Under the pieces are notes generated by a model. It worked only from the letters and a program-made list of their open reading frames with translations, was not told the DNA's origin and did no database searches. DNA of 64,000 nucleotides, taken from Neonectria sp. B-13. Its lineage: Eukaryota; Ascomycota; Sordariomycetes; Hypocreales; Nectriaceae. The stretch covers positions 496,001-560,000 of the forward strand of contig NOKP01000028.1 in the NCBI GenBank assembly GCA_002682825.1, given 5' to 3'. Positions 1 through 11,600 of this stretch are shown here, piece by piece. The first letter of the stretch is position 1. Each line of letters begins with the position of its first letter. The position numbers and the translations under genes are program-made.

Positions 1-506
1 GGAGCATATCCATATAAAAGCGGCGATGGGAATCGTCGTATTGCAAACTGACAAGGACAATCGAGAGTATGTGTTGTAAGTTTCTCACCACTATGTGGCA
101 AGCCATGTGTTCTTGTCATCAAGCTGACCCCTCATCGATAATTTTCTAGTCAACACGCTGCTGTACTCTCCAAGCAGATAATGCCTCCGCAGCCGGAGCC
201 TCTGAGACCAGAGGAGGAGTGTCCGCAAACACAGCCAGAAACCCCACAACCGCAATCGTTGAACTCACGGTCGCTGAAGGAGAGACCCGACAAGACCGAA
301 AAAATGTAGACGAAAACAATGTCTGCCTGCATGAGGAAGCCGCTGTCGGCGCTTGCGTTGGCTCTGTCGTTGGAGCCGTTGGTTGCGCTGTAAGTGGCAG
401 TGTTGCCGGGGCAGTATTCGGGGTAGACATCGGAGCAAAGATTGGAGCAGTGGTCGGAAGAGTGGCTGGGGGACTTGTCGGGGCTGTTTTAGGATGGTGC
501 TGGTAA
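1..506 (+). CDS. 3' end of an unrecognised gene (5' truncated by the window edge)
   Basis: The only open frame at the left edge starts at base 2 and runs to a 5' splice site, either GTATGT at 67 or GTAAGT at 76. With the acceptor TAG at 147-149, the next exon reads as a Pro/Gln/Glu-rich tail ending at the TAG at 307-309. With an alternative acceptor CAG at 209-211 it enters a second open frame that runs to a TAA at 504-506. That second frame encodes a long glycine-zipper segment, with glycine at every fourth residue among Val/Ala/Ile and a Trp-rich end, typical of small membrane-inserting helices. Both readings are open and I cannot decide between them; they could be alternative 3' splice products. 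No family is recognised. Confidence is moderate that a gene ends here and low for its exact structure. Confidence 0.35.
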
Positions 507-1130
507 GTATTCTAGCTCAGGCATGAGCTAGAGCTTCATATCAAGCTCATTTCTCCGTTCTTTCGAGTGCCCTTTGGTTGCGCAACCTTTTCGCTCATTT
601 CTTGTCATTTCGAAACTTCTCTCTCAGTATTTAGGCCAGTTATTTCTTGTCGCTTCCAGTTAAAACTATGATCATGTCTATTATCTACACTTTAAGCACC
701 CAGGTGGTTGAAGAGACTCCGGAATGGCCCAAATTCGCAGAGACAGGTTTTAGTAAGTCTCCAGCATCATGAAGCGAAGCCAATGTCAAACGAGATAGTA
801 TTTAAACATGATGCCTAAATTCAACGCTTCACGCTATGGCTCATTGACTTCCAGAAAGGCAAGCGGAATGTGCCGCTCGTGGAGCAGGCACGGCATCAAG
901 GAGCAAATCCCTTTTAGGTTAGCTTGGTTGGCAGCATCGGTTATACTGCGGAAATTACTACATGATGTTATCCCTGCTGAACTCGTCACCCCTCGACATC
1001 ATTTCCACACACGACGCGCGTGCTCAGACCTATCCGGAGCCCGGCAGTTTTCCACCGGCTTACTGAATGTAGTAAAATTGCCGGACACATGCAAACAAGA
1101 ATCTCAACGCGTATGACATCGTGAGCCAGA
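507..1130. other. Intergenic; no gene supported
   Basis: Only short overlapping frames without splice support are present. This stretch holds the presumed promoter and 5' UTR of the acid phosphatase gene that begins at 1131. Confidence 0.6.
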
Positions 1131-2825
1131 ATGCCTTCACTCATGGTCCCGCCCAGCATTTCGCTCGTCAGACGGCGAGGAGGCCAGCTAGTTCTTTCGG
1201 TCGCCGTCCTAGCCACTATCACATTCGGTCTGGGCGAGTATCTCGACGTATTCCCGTCGCATACGTCTCTGCTGGACCTTATCTCGGCATCTTCGGATGC
1301 GCCGGGCCAGACTGTTGATCTGGGGTGGTACCCTCCCAGCAAGACTCAAATCAACAGCCTCGCTTCGGCACTGGAAGGCAAAGGAATATACGGATATATC
1401 TTCAATTCCTCTGAGACTCCCAGCCACAAGTATGGCGTCTACAATTGGTGCAATATGCCCCACGTGCGCAAGACGGAGTATATCAAGCCTTCTCGCGACT
1501 TTGACTTGGAATACGTTGAGGTGGTGAGTGAGAGTCCAATCCCGGCTACTTGACAAATCTGACCTTGAGCGCATTAGATCCAAAGACACCATAAGCGTAC
1601 GCCTTATGCGAGCAACGCTTTCCCAGTCGAGTCATACCAGTGGAACTGTGACAATCAAGGATTGTACTATTATGGCAGGCCATTCACGCAACAAGGCAAG
1701 CCGGCGGCTGAAACCTACTGGGATGGCTTCATTTCCGACATCAACCCGTTCGTTCCGTCGGGCTGGGTCGGATCGTGTCAGTTCCCACAGATCACTGCCG
1801 AGGGCCTGGATGACTCCTCGATCCACGGTAACGATCTTTACGGTGTCTACCACGACCTGCTCAACTTCATCCCCGGCCGCAAAGACGACTGGCGTAGTAA
1901 GGTTACCTTCCGCGTCACAAACAACCAGATCACCAGCCAGGTCGCAGCTATGTTCATCAACGGCATGTGGGGCACGACGGAATCCATTCCCCTGCTCATC
2001 CAACAAGCAGGTGTCGACAGTTTGGAGCCTCAGTACACCTGCAGAATTGGAGACATTTTTTTCAACGATATCAAGTCATTTTCGAATGCAGAGTGGCAGA
2101 GGCATCTGACCAAGGGCAAAGCTCTCTTTGCCACCTTGGACGACATCTCGGGCGTGCCGCTCGATGACGTAGGCTTTCACGAGAGCTTCGACCACTATTT
2201 CGATAATCTCTCCGCACGCCAGTGTCATGGAAAGCCTTTGCCCTGCAAGCTCGTCGATGACAAGAACTCGACGACTTGCGTGAATCAGGACCTGGCAGAT
2301 GCTGTGTATCGCATGGGTCAGTGGGAGTACTCACAAATATACCGCGACGCGTCCTTATCACTGGCTGCTTCGTCCGCTACGTATGGCGTGTGGATCGCTG
2401 AGTTGGCGAGTCACCTGCGAGCGGTGATAGATGGCAAGCAGACCACTCTCTACCTCCACAACTTCGCACACGACGGTTCCATCAGCCGGCTACTCAGCAT
2501 CCTCCAGATCAACGTCATGGTTTGGCCTGGCATGGGCAGCGAGGTTGTCTTTGAGCTGTACAAGAAGAATGCCAGAAAGCCGAGAAACGATGATCCTGCT
2601 CCTACCCCTTCGGTTACTGGTGCAGCAGAGAGCAAGTCAAGCAGTACACCATCGGGCAAGAGCGGATATCATATACGAGTGCTATTTATGGGTCAGGTCT
2701 TGAGGTCTTCTAACCCAACCCTCGGCTTACTGGACATGGTGCCTGTTGAAACTGTTCTGGCATACTTTGACGGCCTGACCGGTGAAAAGGCCAGCCTAAT
2801 CAAAGGCAAATGTGGAAACTTTTAA
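1131..2825 (+). CDS. Histidine acid phosphatase (clade-2 histidine phosphatase), secreted or membrane-anchored
   Basis: Two exons, 1131-1523 and 1578-2825, are separated by a 54-nt GTGAGT...TAG intron in phase 0 and give 546 residues. The intron sits just before the catalytic signature: the first codons of exon 2 give Q-R-H-H-K-R-T-P-Y, a form of the RHGxRxP phosphohistidine loop. The proton-donor motif H-D appears late, in F-A-H-D-G-S near residue 440. These two motifs and the length fit fungal histidine acid phosphatases, which hydrolyse phosphomonoesters outside the cell or in the vacuole. Residues 16-38 are hydrophobic after a basic stretch (R-R-R), suggesting a signal peptide or signal anchor. 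The ATG at 1131 is the first in frame. The glycine of the usual RHG motif is His here, which I believe also occurs in related fungal proteins. The exact substrate, phytate or other, is not determined. Confidence 0.88.
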
Positions 2826-3437
2826 TCTTTCCTTTATAATAATACCCGACGCCTCATGTGTCTGAATCCCGTATCATAATAATTCTAAACAAGTCAACAA
2901 AACATGGCCTTCTCTCACACAACGTTTACTTCTTCGTTGATCAACCGGAATTCGTCAGCAGCAAGCTTACACACATGCCGCTTAAAGTGTCCTAGAAGTC
3001 TGGAATTGCCATCGGGAGCCTCGTGGGCGATGATGCCTAAGATATAAACAGCCCAATTCGCAATCTAAATATTAAGATACAGTATTTCCTTCCTTATATG
3101 CTAGGTTCAGGTGGTCGAGAAGCTGTGCTAGAGTAGCGCTGAGTATAGTGTATAACTGCATTATAGTTGAGGTATTTAATGCCTAATAAAGACGCTTTCT
3201 CATTGATCGGTCCGATCTGAGAAGATGTGTTACATTTCCCAAGTTTGAGCCGCCTATCCTTTTACTAGTTGCAGCTAATATTCATCCAGACACCGCGAGT
3301 ATGCCGAGGGTCGATTACTAAGCTGGCACCATGTGACATCGAGACTAATCACAGACCTTACCAACTCTGTGATTTCCAACCTCTACTCGACATCATCCTA
3401 CTCCTGAAGACAGTCACAACACAGAAAATTTCCCAGC
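2826..3437. other. Intergenic; AT-rich, no gene supported
   Basis: Contains the 3' region of the acid phosphatase and the promoter side of the zinc-cluster regulator. No convincing ORF, RNA gene or repeat was seen. Confidence 0.6.
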
Positions 3438-5242
3438 ATGAGCAGACCACTCCGCAGCAAACAGGGTTGCTGGACTTGCCGGTTGCGCAAGAAAAAATGT
3501 GACGAGCGTCATCCTCACTGTTGGACATGCGAATCGCTCTCCATCACTTGCTTTGGATATGGACCAAAACCGGACTGGATGAACACTAGCGACGAAGCGA
3601 AAGCTATGGCGGAAAGCATCAAAGCGACCGTGAGACAGGCGTCTGGTCGTAAAACCACGGCGCAGGCTTCAAGGCGACATGATGCAGTTATCAAAATAGC
3701 ACCCAAATCATCCTCGGACGACGTGCAAACCTCATCCTCCAATTCGAGCCTGCCGCTGACAGGCACTTCCACTACTACATCGGAGGATGGCTCATCGCAA
3801 CAAGACGGAGTTTGCATGATGCAAGATGGACCCACTGCAAGTATAGTGATTGCCGCCGAACTCGAGAGAATCTGACCATAACTAGGGTACCTCCTTGGCT
3901 AGCGCTGATCATCAAATGGCAGGGCCGCTATCATCCATCGCTGCGGATAGTTCCCTCCTCTTGATGCATTTTCTCGACAATATCTTCCCATTGCAGTATC
4001 CTATGTACAGATCGGACGTCATGAAAGGAGGAAGAGGCTGGTTACTCAATCTTCTGCTTGGGTCGAAGCCTTTCTATCATGCTGCTTTAGCTCTAAGTGT
4101 ATATCACCGCCGAACAACAGCGCTAGCATCAAGCAAGCACCAAGTTGCTGCTTTGGTCCAACAAGAGCAGCATCTTCAAATCTCCTTGAATACAATGAAC
4201 GTGTCGATGCAAAGTTTATGCGGCATCAATGGACTCAGCATCGCGAGTGCGGTTGTCCAATTAATGTTTTTTGAGGTAGTCTACTCCTTTTACTATAGTT
4301 CCCTACATTGGAAGCTGACAACTGAGCAAGCTCTTCGCCGGTGATAAGAAGGCATGCATGGCTCACCTTAGTGCAGCTATAGGCATGACCCGGCAGGCCT
4401 TCGAGCAGCAGAACTTTGAACGCCTTGGCCTGCTCGAAAGAGCACGGACCATTCTGCACGAAGACCTTCCTGTCCCAGAAAACGATCCCGAAGCTGCAGA
4501 ACAGGTCGCCAACTTCAGGTTCCTTACCGGTTCGACGATTTGGCTCGATATTATCTCTTCCATCACCATGGGGATCACGCCACAATTACTGCCTTATCAT
4601 TCTAGCATCATCGCCCCCGCCTCTCAAACCAAGCTTGAGGACATCATGGGCTGTAAAAACTGGGTGATGGTTGAAATTGGTCGAATCGCTGCGCTACATG
4701 AGCGTTGTACCCAGGCCGTAGGTCGGGGAGACTTCGATTGCACCGGATTTCACCAAATTGGATGTGATATCACTCTGGTTATTGAGGATGGTTTGACAGA
4801 GATTGCTTTAGAGGGATTTAGTGTTTCCGAACATGAGTCTACTCGAATGCTTGATACGATGCCAAACGAGCACACACTCGTCACTCACATTTTTGCTCTC
4901 ATGGCATCTACCTATCTTCACCTGGTCATTCATGGTTTCCAACAGCCAGAAGTGCTGGACAGAGTTATCGCCAAAGCTATGACCATGCTCCAAGCCCGGG
5001 CGACGAGACATCTTCTGCCAGCCTTGGTCCCTCCGCTATATATAATCGGCGCTGTTGCACGGCCAGAAGATAAGTCTTTCTTCCGGGAGGTTCTATCACG
5101 TCCACCATTGCTAGATCCATCACTCAAACATCGGAAGACGATTCTTCCAGCTCTAGAGGAGATATGGCGAGAAAGAGAAAGGGTGCCTGGTCTGACATGG
5201 GAAGACAGTCTCAAGCTTACAAGAGATTTAATTATTCTTTAG
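3438..5242 (+). CDS. Zn2Cys6 transcription factor with fungal-specific regulatory domain
   Basis: The N-terminus carries a complete zinc binuclear cluster at residues 11-38 (C-W-T-C-R-L-R-K-K-K-C then C-x2-C-x6-C), followed by the G-P-K-P-D-W motif common behind this cluster in the Fungal_trans_2 type. A Ser/Thr-rich linker (about 80-135) leads into a helical regulatory region. Proposed exons are 3438-3840, 3923-4275 and 4331-5242, giving 555 residues. Intron 1 could instead be 3846-3885, which also keeps frame and alters only the linker. Intron 2 (GTAGTC...AAG, 4276-4330) joins F-F-E to L-F-A-G-D, a junction typical of this family. It is expected to be a nuclear DNA-binding regulator. Its targets are unknown; the flanking acid phosphatase and flavoprotein are candidates only by proximity. 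Confidence 0.85.
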
Positions 5243-6121
5243 ATATTGAAACAACACCTTTATCCTGTCCTTCGCTTACGCTTTCTCCAGCCCGATTCTG
5301 CTTATACATCAAACCCATATGTTTAGTAATTAGTGATTGAACATGACAAAGAAATGGACTTGCAGGCTGGTCTGGTTGTCCTTTCAATCTCCCAGTCTGA
5401 CAGCGAACTGCTTTGTGGAGCTCTGAACACTTGGCGGCTCTCTCTACGATTGGTTCGACCGGCGGTGTACGCTATGATTGGCTGCGGCTCGGGCTGGCTC
5501 AGAATCAGCTAGCTTCAGAACAGCATGCTAGCGAAAGTCCTTGTTATCGGCCGATCTACGTCCCCTTCACGGAGATTGCCCAGAGAATTACGCCTGAACA
5601 AAATATCCAGTTCATGAGCTTCAGTTTGGAAAGAAAAAAAATGGAGGCACAATTAGTCGGCGAGTGCCGGAAAGATGCCCTGATGAAAATTAGGTGTGAA
5701 TAGAAGATGATACCTCAAAAAAGATTAGTAGACTTTGTTCGTCACCCTGTAAAAAAGAAAAACCGTAAATTCAAGACTCACCGCCCCATTCTCGGATCTT
5801 GTCGTGACGACTTATCCAGTCTCTATGGCAAGGCAAAAGAAAAGAGTATGTAGCCATTTCTAAGCACTGCATCTCCCTCTCTGATTAGTTGCTGGCCGTG
5901 GGATGTGATGTGGATTCTGCGCTACACCCTGTTATTGGCTACCGCCGCGCTCCCGTTTCTCATTGGTCTTTGGGTACAGCCTTCAGTAGCACCTTGTTTG
6001 GTAGTCATTCTTATATAAATGAGAACAACAGAATTCTTGTTTACCTGACAAGAGGCTTTTGAACGGCTCCTCGTCACCCTCTATTCACCTTTATTGTCTT
6101 TTTAACAAAGATATTTGTATC
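5243..6121. other. Intergenic; promoter region of the AIF-like gene
   Basis: An open frame at 5413-5703 has no ATG, splice or family support and is not called. The right end carries a TATA box for the gene that starts at 6122. Confidence 0.6.
6012..6020 (+). promoter_or_regulatory. TATA box of the AIF-like gene
   Basis: TATATAAAT lies about 100 nt upstream of the ATG at 6122, a usual fungal spacing for TATA, short 5' UTR and start. Confidence 0.55.
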
Positions 6122-7386
6122 ATGTCTACACCCTCCACGATGAAAAACATCATCGTTCTTGGAGGCTCCTACGCAGGGGTCAGTGCCGCACATCACCTCC
6201 TCAAACAAGCTGGGAAGACTCTACCATTCAAAGTCACCCTCGTGACCCCGAATAGCCATTTCTACTGGAACATAGCTTCCCCCCGGGCTGTGATCCCAGG
6301 CGAGATTGCGGACGATGGGATTTTCCAACCCATTGCCCCCGGCTTTGATCAATACCCACCTGAGAAGTTCGAATTCATTCTCGCCACTGCCAAAAGCCTC
6401 GATTTCGAAGCCAAGACCGTGACGGCTTCTAGCTCCAGTGGGGATGTGACGCTCAATTATGACTTCCTCATCATCGCCACTGGATCCAGTAGCAAGGATG
6501 ACACGCCATTCAAAGGGCTGGGTTCGACCGAGGACACGAAACGTTGTCTCCATGACTACCGAGCGCGAGTTAAGGAAGCCAAGACAATCGTCGTGGCCGG
6601 CGCTGGCGTCACAGGGGCCGAGGTCGCAGGCGAACTGGCATACGAATATAGGAAACAGAAGGAGATCATATTGGTGAGTCAAAAGATTCTTGCAGTGCTT
6701 CCGCCAGCTGTAGTGTCTACGAGTTTCAGACAGTATCTAGATATTCTAACTACCGACAGATCGCACGTGGACAAACAGTTCTCGAGGGCAGCCCAGCCAG
6801 CGTATCGAACATTGTAAAGAAAGATCTCCTGAATCTGGGCGTCAACATCAAACTGCAGGAAACCATGACGGCATCTACGCAACTGCCAAATGGACGGCAG
6901 GAACTAACGCTTTCAAGCGGAAAGAAGCTGACCACCGATATGTACATCCCGACATTTGGTCTGGTCCCCAATACTTCTTTTGTTTCTGCTGAATTTCTCG
7001 ATGCGACTGGTGCCGTTGTTGTTGACGAGTATCTTCAACTCAAAGGGGCAGGGCCGGTTTGGGCCATTGGTGATGTCTCCAGTACGGAGGGATCGCAGTA
7101 TTTGCCCTGTAACCGGCAATCAGCTCACGCCACCAAGAACATCGTTTTGATCCTGAGCGGCAAACCCCCCGTTCCATACAGCCCATGGACATTCAGTATG
7201 GCAGTCTCCTTCCTGATTATCGAAGCCTTGCTAACCATCTTAGATGCTAAGGGTCTCCAGATCGGAAAGAATGCGGGAACTGGTCACTTCGGATCCTGGA
7301 GGATTCCGGGTTTTGTAATCGTCTTCGTTCGAAAGAACTTGTTCATGGAGAGGATGGCCCCTACGATAAATGGCTCTTTGTTTTAA
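6122..7386 (+). CDS. AIF2/AMID-like FAD-dependent NAD(P)H oxidoreductase
   Basis: The N-terminal dinucleotide-binding fold reads I-I-V-L-G-G-S-Y-A-G at residues 10-18. The I-A-T-G-S-S motif and a second Rossmann motif G-A-G-V-T-G-A-E-V-A-G-E near residue 160 follow, as in apoptosis-inducing factor homologues and NADH dehydrogenase-2-like enzymes. Exon 1 is 6122-6673. A GTGAGT...CAG intron at 6674-6759 follows, then an exon from 6760. A further candidate intron at 7196-7243 (GTATGG, CTAACC branch, CTTAG) is exactly 48 nt and in frame: removing it gives 376 residues, keeping it 392. Removal joins the conserved core to the G-S-W tail typical of the family and is preferred. The first ATG in good context is 6122; the upstream in-frame stretch lacks an ATG. 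There is no transmembrane segment in the spliced form. The protein is likely cytosolic or mitochondria-associated; its role in cell death or quinone reduction is inferred from the family only. Confidence 0.87.
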
Positions 7387-8360
7387 TCTTGCTCGTCTAC
7401 TATAGATGGCGCCTTTCCAGGGCCTTTAGCTTCCTTGTAACACAATATAATTTGACTCGAGAAACTTTTCCACGAATCTAGTTGGTGTAGTTATAGTGAT
7501 CGTACAATAACAGAGTTGAAGCGCTTAACGGAAGCGGTTGTAGCGCGCTAGGAAGCGTTATAGTGCACTAGTAGCTACTGAGGAGCTGTGGAAGATTATT
7601 AGATACTTAATCTTAATTTACTTCGCCCACTTACTATAAATTTCAATACGAAACTAGGGTAAGAGCTGAGAGGCTATCCAGGCCCTACTAGCTCTGACCG
7701 GCACTCAAAACATGGACACATAAAGCGTATAATAAGGGGAGGCCAAGTGGGAAACAGATGAGCGAGACAGAAATTCCTCCCGATACGCACTGGAGGAAGA
7801 CTGTAGGTACACAGACCCGGGCATGGCTGTGTGGATAAATCGCGGCTAAAACTGAATGGGCATGCAGTTTAGTTCAGTACAATAGCTTAATGCTATCTTC
7901 TATTTAGAGAATAGCGTTACTAAATATTACACAATATTTTCTAATCCTAGAACGCACCTGCAGCAGGCTGAAGGGCTGTGCCGAGAGATGCCACTACGTA
8001 GTAATCGCGCCCAGTGGCTACTGGTGGCCTTGGGCTCTTATTTCCCACACCAAATTGCTCAGCCACAACCAGAGGCTTCCTTGCATCAGGACTTGAAGGT
8101 GACACATCAAGTCAGGCTCGCCCAATGTAACATTGTCTTGTTTGCAAGATATACCTGATACGTATCCCCCGCATCGCTGCTTGCTGACTGTACTGAGTAG
8201 ATTTGTCCTCATTCTACATCGCCTGATCACCAAGAATCTTTCGGTGTTTCGTCTCTCCAGGACGACAAGTCTCTCGCGCCGCTAGGCTTGGCACCGTACA
8301 CGGATTATACTAATCACCTTGCTTGTTGCGTTAAGTCTCAGTATCATTACAACCGCAAGC
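7387..8360. other. Intergenic; AT-rich patches, no gene supported
   Basis: Between about 7500 and 7960 the sequence is AT-leaning with many TA dinucleotides, which may reflect decayed repeat DNA. No intact ORF, terminal repeat or RNA gene was seen. Confidence 0.5.
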
Positions 8361-9800
8361 ATGGGACACGAATCGTTCTTCAGCTACTCCATAACCCGAC
8401 CCTTCCCGTTCCGATGGTTTACCCCAGTTGCCGTAGTCGGTGGCATCGTATTTATCGCCTTGTTTTCCTTTCTGAATTTCGCCTCGAGCAGCTATGAACT
8501 CGACGTCCAGACCTCCTTAAATCCGAACGCCACTCTCTCTGGAGGTAGCTGGCTGCATCACTGGCCGTCCTTCTTGACTACCAAGATCCAGCCTAAATGT
8601 CAGCCCGCCGATCTACCGGTGAACAGTCAATTTTTCACCAACCAGACCGCACTCACATATACATTGACGAGTGTGTGGCAACAGCACGGGACAGGTGGTA
8701 ACCGAATCATCTCGCCCTCGCTCACGTACTACAGCAATGTTCTCCAGAACTGCTCCGTCACCTCGGTGGAAGTGGACCTTGCGGCAATAGATCGATCTGG
8801 AAACCAAGTTGCCTTCTCTGAATGGGGCGCCGTGCTGCGATCCTACATTACCTGCCAAATAATTACCCCAACTGGCGTGGTCCTGTTCAATCTCACGCAA
8901 ACGTACGATTACATCCCTGACACCACGCCCTTTGGTGACCTGTACAAGTTCCTGGGAACCGGGTTCTTGAGCCGCAATCAAACAGCACGAGCAAGTCTCT
9001 GGTGGGGGGAGTCCCTAATGTCAACGTACTGGGGCGCATTGACGTGGATAATGGAGCAAGAGCGTGAAAATAAAACCAGACACAACGAGGCGGCCATAAG
9101 TAAGGGGACTGTATCATTCACTTCCAACGAATCTTTCTCCGACATACAAGATCTGCACTTCTTCAATGTCGATTATCGCTTCATTGTCGACCATGGGGGC
9201 GGCGACTTCGACGTGGTTTGCTGTCCAAATGTGCAGGCACCACTGTCGACGGCAAGTCTGACGGCGGCGCACATATATCCGTACATCTGGAGCGAGGTAG
9301 ACACCTTAGCCAAGGCAGCCTACTCGACTGTCTTGGCAGACCTGGGCCAGACGGCAGCGGCGTCCAGTATACTCACTGACGCCTCGCTCCTGACACACTT
9401 CACGTCCAATTTCTCGCACATACCCATGGCCAATTTCAAGCCTGGACCTGCCAACGAGAGCTTCAGTGCTCTTGGAGCAATGACCGGACCATTGGGCACC
9501 ACTCCATCTATCATCTCAACGACATACATCTGTCAGGTGCCGCAACTTAAGCCTGCAGGCAGCCTCTTTGTGTCGATCCTTGTGGCTGACCTTGTGTTGC
9601 TACAAGCTGTCTGGCAACTCTACAAGCTTCTCGCGGAAGCATATCTCACCAAGCAGGAGCCGGCATCGAGCCGCTGCCAGAGGTGCTTGGGAGTTCCTAG
9701 TGGTGAGCGGCCCGGCGATCCGGCTGTATCATCAATGACAAGGCGCGATAGTAACACCGAGTATCATCCACTTGTGGACGTCCCATCTTCTCAGATATAG
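8361..9800 (+). CDS. Uncharacterised fungal membrane protein with a large extracytoplasmic loop
   Basis: An intronless 479-codon gene. The first ATG (8361) opens a short cytoplasmic head, then a hydrophobic helix at about residues 18-39. A long loop of roughly 370 residues follows, with several N-x-S/T sequons, cysteines and aromatic residues. A second hydrophobic helix lies near residues 408-430, followed by a polar tail with a cysteine pair and many Ser/Thr. Two helices around a glycosylatable loop suggest a plasma-membrane or endomembrane protein with its loop outside. I recognise this as a fungus-specific conserved hypothetical type without a named function. Codon use and length support a real gene; no catalytic motif is evident. 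Confidence 0.75.
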   Translation: MGHESFFSYSITRPFPFRWFTPVAVVGGIVFIALFSFLNFASSSYELDVQTSLNPNATLSGGSWLHHWPSFLTTKIQPKCQPADLPVNSQFFTNQTALTYTLTSVWQQHGTGGNRIISPSLTYYSNVLQNCSVTSVEVDLAAIDRSGNQVAFSEWGAVLRSYITCQIITPTGVVLFNLTQTYDYIPDTTPFGDLYKFLGTGFLSRNQTARASLWWGESLMSTYWGALTWIMEQERENKTRHNEAAISKGTVSFTSNESFSDIQDLHFFNVDYRFIVDHGGGDFDVVCCPNVQAPLSTASLTAAHIYPYIWSEVDTLAKAAYSTVLADLGQTAAASSILTDASLLTHFTSNFSHIPMANFKPGPANESFSALGAMTGPLGTTPSIISTTYICQVPQLKPAGSLFVSILVADLVLLQAVWQLYKLLAEAYLTKQEPASSRCQRCLGVPSGERPGDPAVSSMTRRDSNTEYHPLVDVPSSQI

Positions 9801-10346
9801 ACGGTGCTCTTTTCACCATCTTCGTCTGAAAGGACTCAAGCATGGATAAAATATTCGGGGAGGGAGAACAGGGCTACTGCCTAGCACTAGGTCAGATTGA
9901 ACTTCTAGTCCGGGATACAGCAATTCAGGAGGCCGTACGCCGATAAGGGCCAATTAAGCCTTCGCTAGTGAAGGTGATGCCTATTGTTGTTTGTTGCGCA
10001 TGGGAAAGGCTGACGTGGACATGCACACGATGTCTAGCCCCACCATGCAGCTCGATACTTACTAAATTAGGAAGTATTTGAACGCATCTCCACTCACTTG
10101 CCTTTGCGATCTAGTGACATGGCCCTGGTCATTTACGTACGGAGCGACAACACCTCAGTTCTAAAATCAGTGTCCTAAAAGGGAATGTATCGAACGCACT
10201 GGGGCATGGACGATCAGGGATTCCCGCAGCAGGAAACTTATATAAAGAGACAGGCAGCATCGAAGTCTAGAAGCAAGATTGAGCACACACAACAGAAAAC
10301 TCTCATTTCTGAATTCTCTTACCTCAACTTTCCCGTAACCTTCAAA
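9801..10346. other. Intergenic; promoter region of the small secreted protein gene
   Basis: No ORF is supported. The right end contains a clear TATA box about 108 nt before the next ATG and a C/T- and A/C-rich 5' leader. Confidence 0.6.
10239..10247 (+). promoter_or_regulatory. TATA box of the small secreted protein gene
   Basis: TATATAAAG lies 108 nt upstream of the ATG at 10347, giving a predicted 5' leader of ordinary length. Confidence 0.6.
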
Positions 10347-11082
10347 ATGCGCTTCTTTCAATCCCCCTTATCAATTCTTGCTACCATGACCACCATGATA
10401 GCAACTGGAATTTCCGCCTGCCATCCGTTCCCCTCCACAATGACCGACTTCTCTGCTAGTTTTAAGCAGCCTGAACCGCCGCTGGTTAAGTCAGAGTTCA
10501 AGACTCACTTTGTTCAGCACAAATGGTATGCTACTTCAGTTCCCCATTTGCTCTCGAATACGCTACTCACCAACGTAGGAACCAAAATCTGTCGCACATT
10601 ACAGCCGGATACATCAACAATTCTCCATCCCAGGGCTTTGTCCGCGCTGACGAAGCCTTTGACGGCAACCTTGCTTCGTCGTTATTCAACTATGCGAACG
10701 TCACCAAGGAAGGCCTAGTGGACAACATATTAACCACCTACAACCCAAAGTCCACCAAGCCGGATGTATGGAGGGGATACGTCAACACGAACTTCCCCAT
10801 AATTGCGGAGGATATCTTGGTCGAGGCTGGTGCCGTCTTCAGTGGGCTGGTTCAGAGGGCATTTGTTGTAGGTCGTGTCGCAGCTGTAAGAGCCCCCTTG
10901 TGTCGACTGATCGCCTGGGACTGTTGACTAACAATAGACAGTGGAACATCATGTATCAAGGGGCGATTCCGGTAACGGTTTTTGTGAATAATTGCAATGT
11001 CGTGGTTGGGTATGACTACTTTTCGTCGGATTTGCGAACTCGAGTCATCACAGAATTCTTCAACATCCAAGTTAGGGCTTGA
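10347..11082 (+). CDS. Secreted fungal protein of unknown function (208 residues)
   Basis: Three exons: 10347-10525, 10579-10885 and 10942-11082. Introns are GTATGC...TAG (53 nt, phase 2) and GTAAGA...CAG (56 nt, phase 0, with a CTAAC branch site). The N-terminus is a signal peptide: basic M-R, a hydrophobic core to about residue 23, and a small-residue site before C-H-P-F-P. The mature part has the segments H-K-W-N-Q-N-L-S-H-I and N-I-M-Y-Q-G-A-I-P-V-T and a single late cysteine. I recognise this as a conserved secreted hypothetical family of filamentous ascomycetes, but no activity is known to me. All three exons splice into one uninterrupted frame, which strongly supports the model. Confidence 0.82.
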
Positions 11083-11600
11083 CTGCACGCCGTCACCAAG
11101 TAAACCTTCTGGTGGGACAAGGTTAACTTGTTATAGCGTACAACCTCTTTTTCCTGTCTCACTAAGCTCTTTTAAATAACCTAGAGTATAGATAGTGTGT
11201 TGATGGATTTACGCACCCGGTGTTTAATACTAGCAAAGGCGGCTCCAATTGACTGTACCTACTTAAGAGTCTGAGACAGCCACTTATTAGCCAGACCATC
11301 TCTTTTCTCTTCATAAATTGTACTGCTTGTTTGGACTATCCTTCCTTCGTCTGACTTCTTGCTGCGATATTGGATGTTATAGCAGCCAATTTTTACATTC
11401 ATGACTACTTCTGAGTACTGCTGGATTCCCTTTCTTCTCCTTATTTTTAGGGATCTTGAAATTATCCTCCTAGCACCCTGTGGGCCTATGCAATTGCTGT
11501 TTCCTCTTTCTCAATCCTACTGTGCTAAGACAACATTTTTCTGGGTGGTGTCTTTACACTGAGGTACGCGTTCCACCAACAAAATAGATTGGATGTCTGA
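11083..11600. other. Intergenic between convergent genes
   Basis: Holds the 3' regions of the secreted protein gene (+) and the zinc-cluster regulator (-). Pyrimidine-rich tracts near 11280-11540 are the only visible structure. Confidence 0.55.

Noticed and set aside
5413..5703. 96-codon plus-strand frame before the AIF-like gene
   Set aside because: Begins without an ATG and shows neither splice signals nor a known motif.
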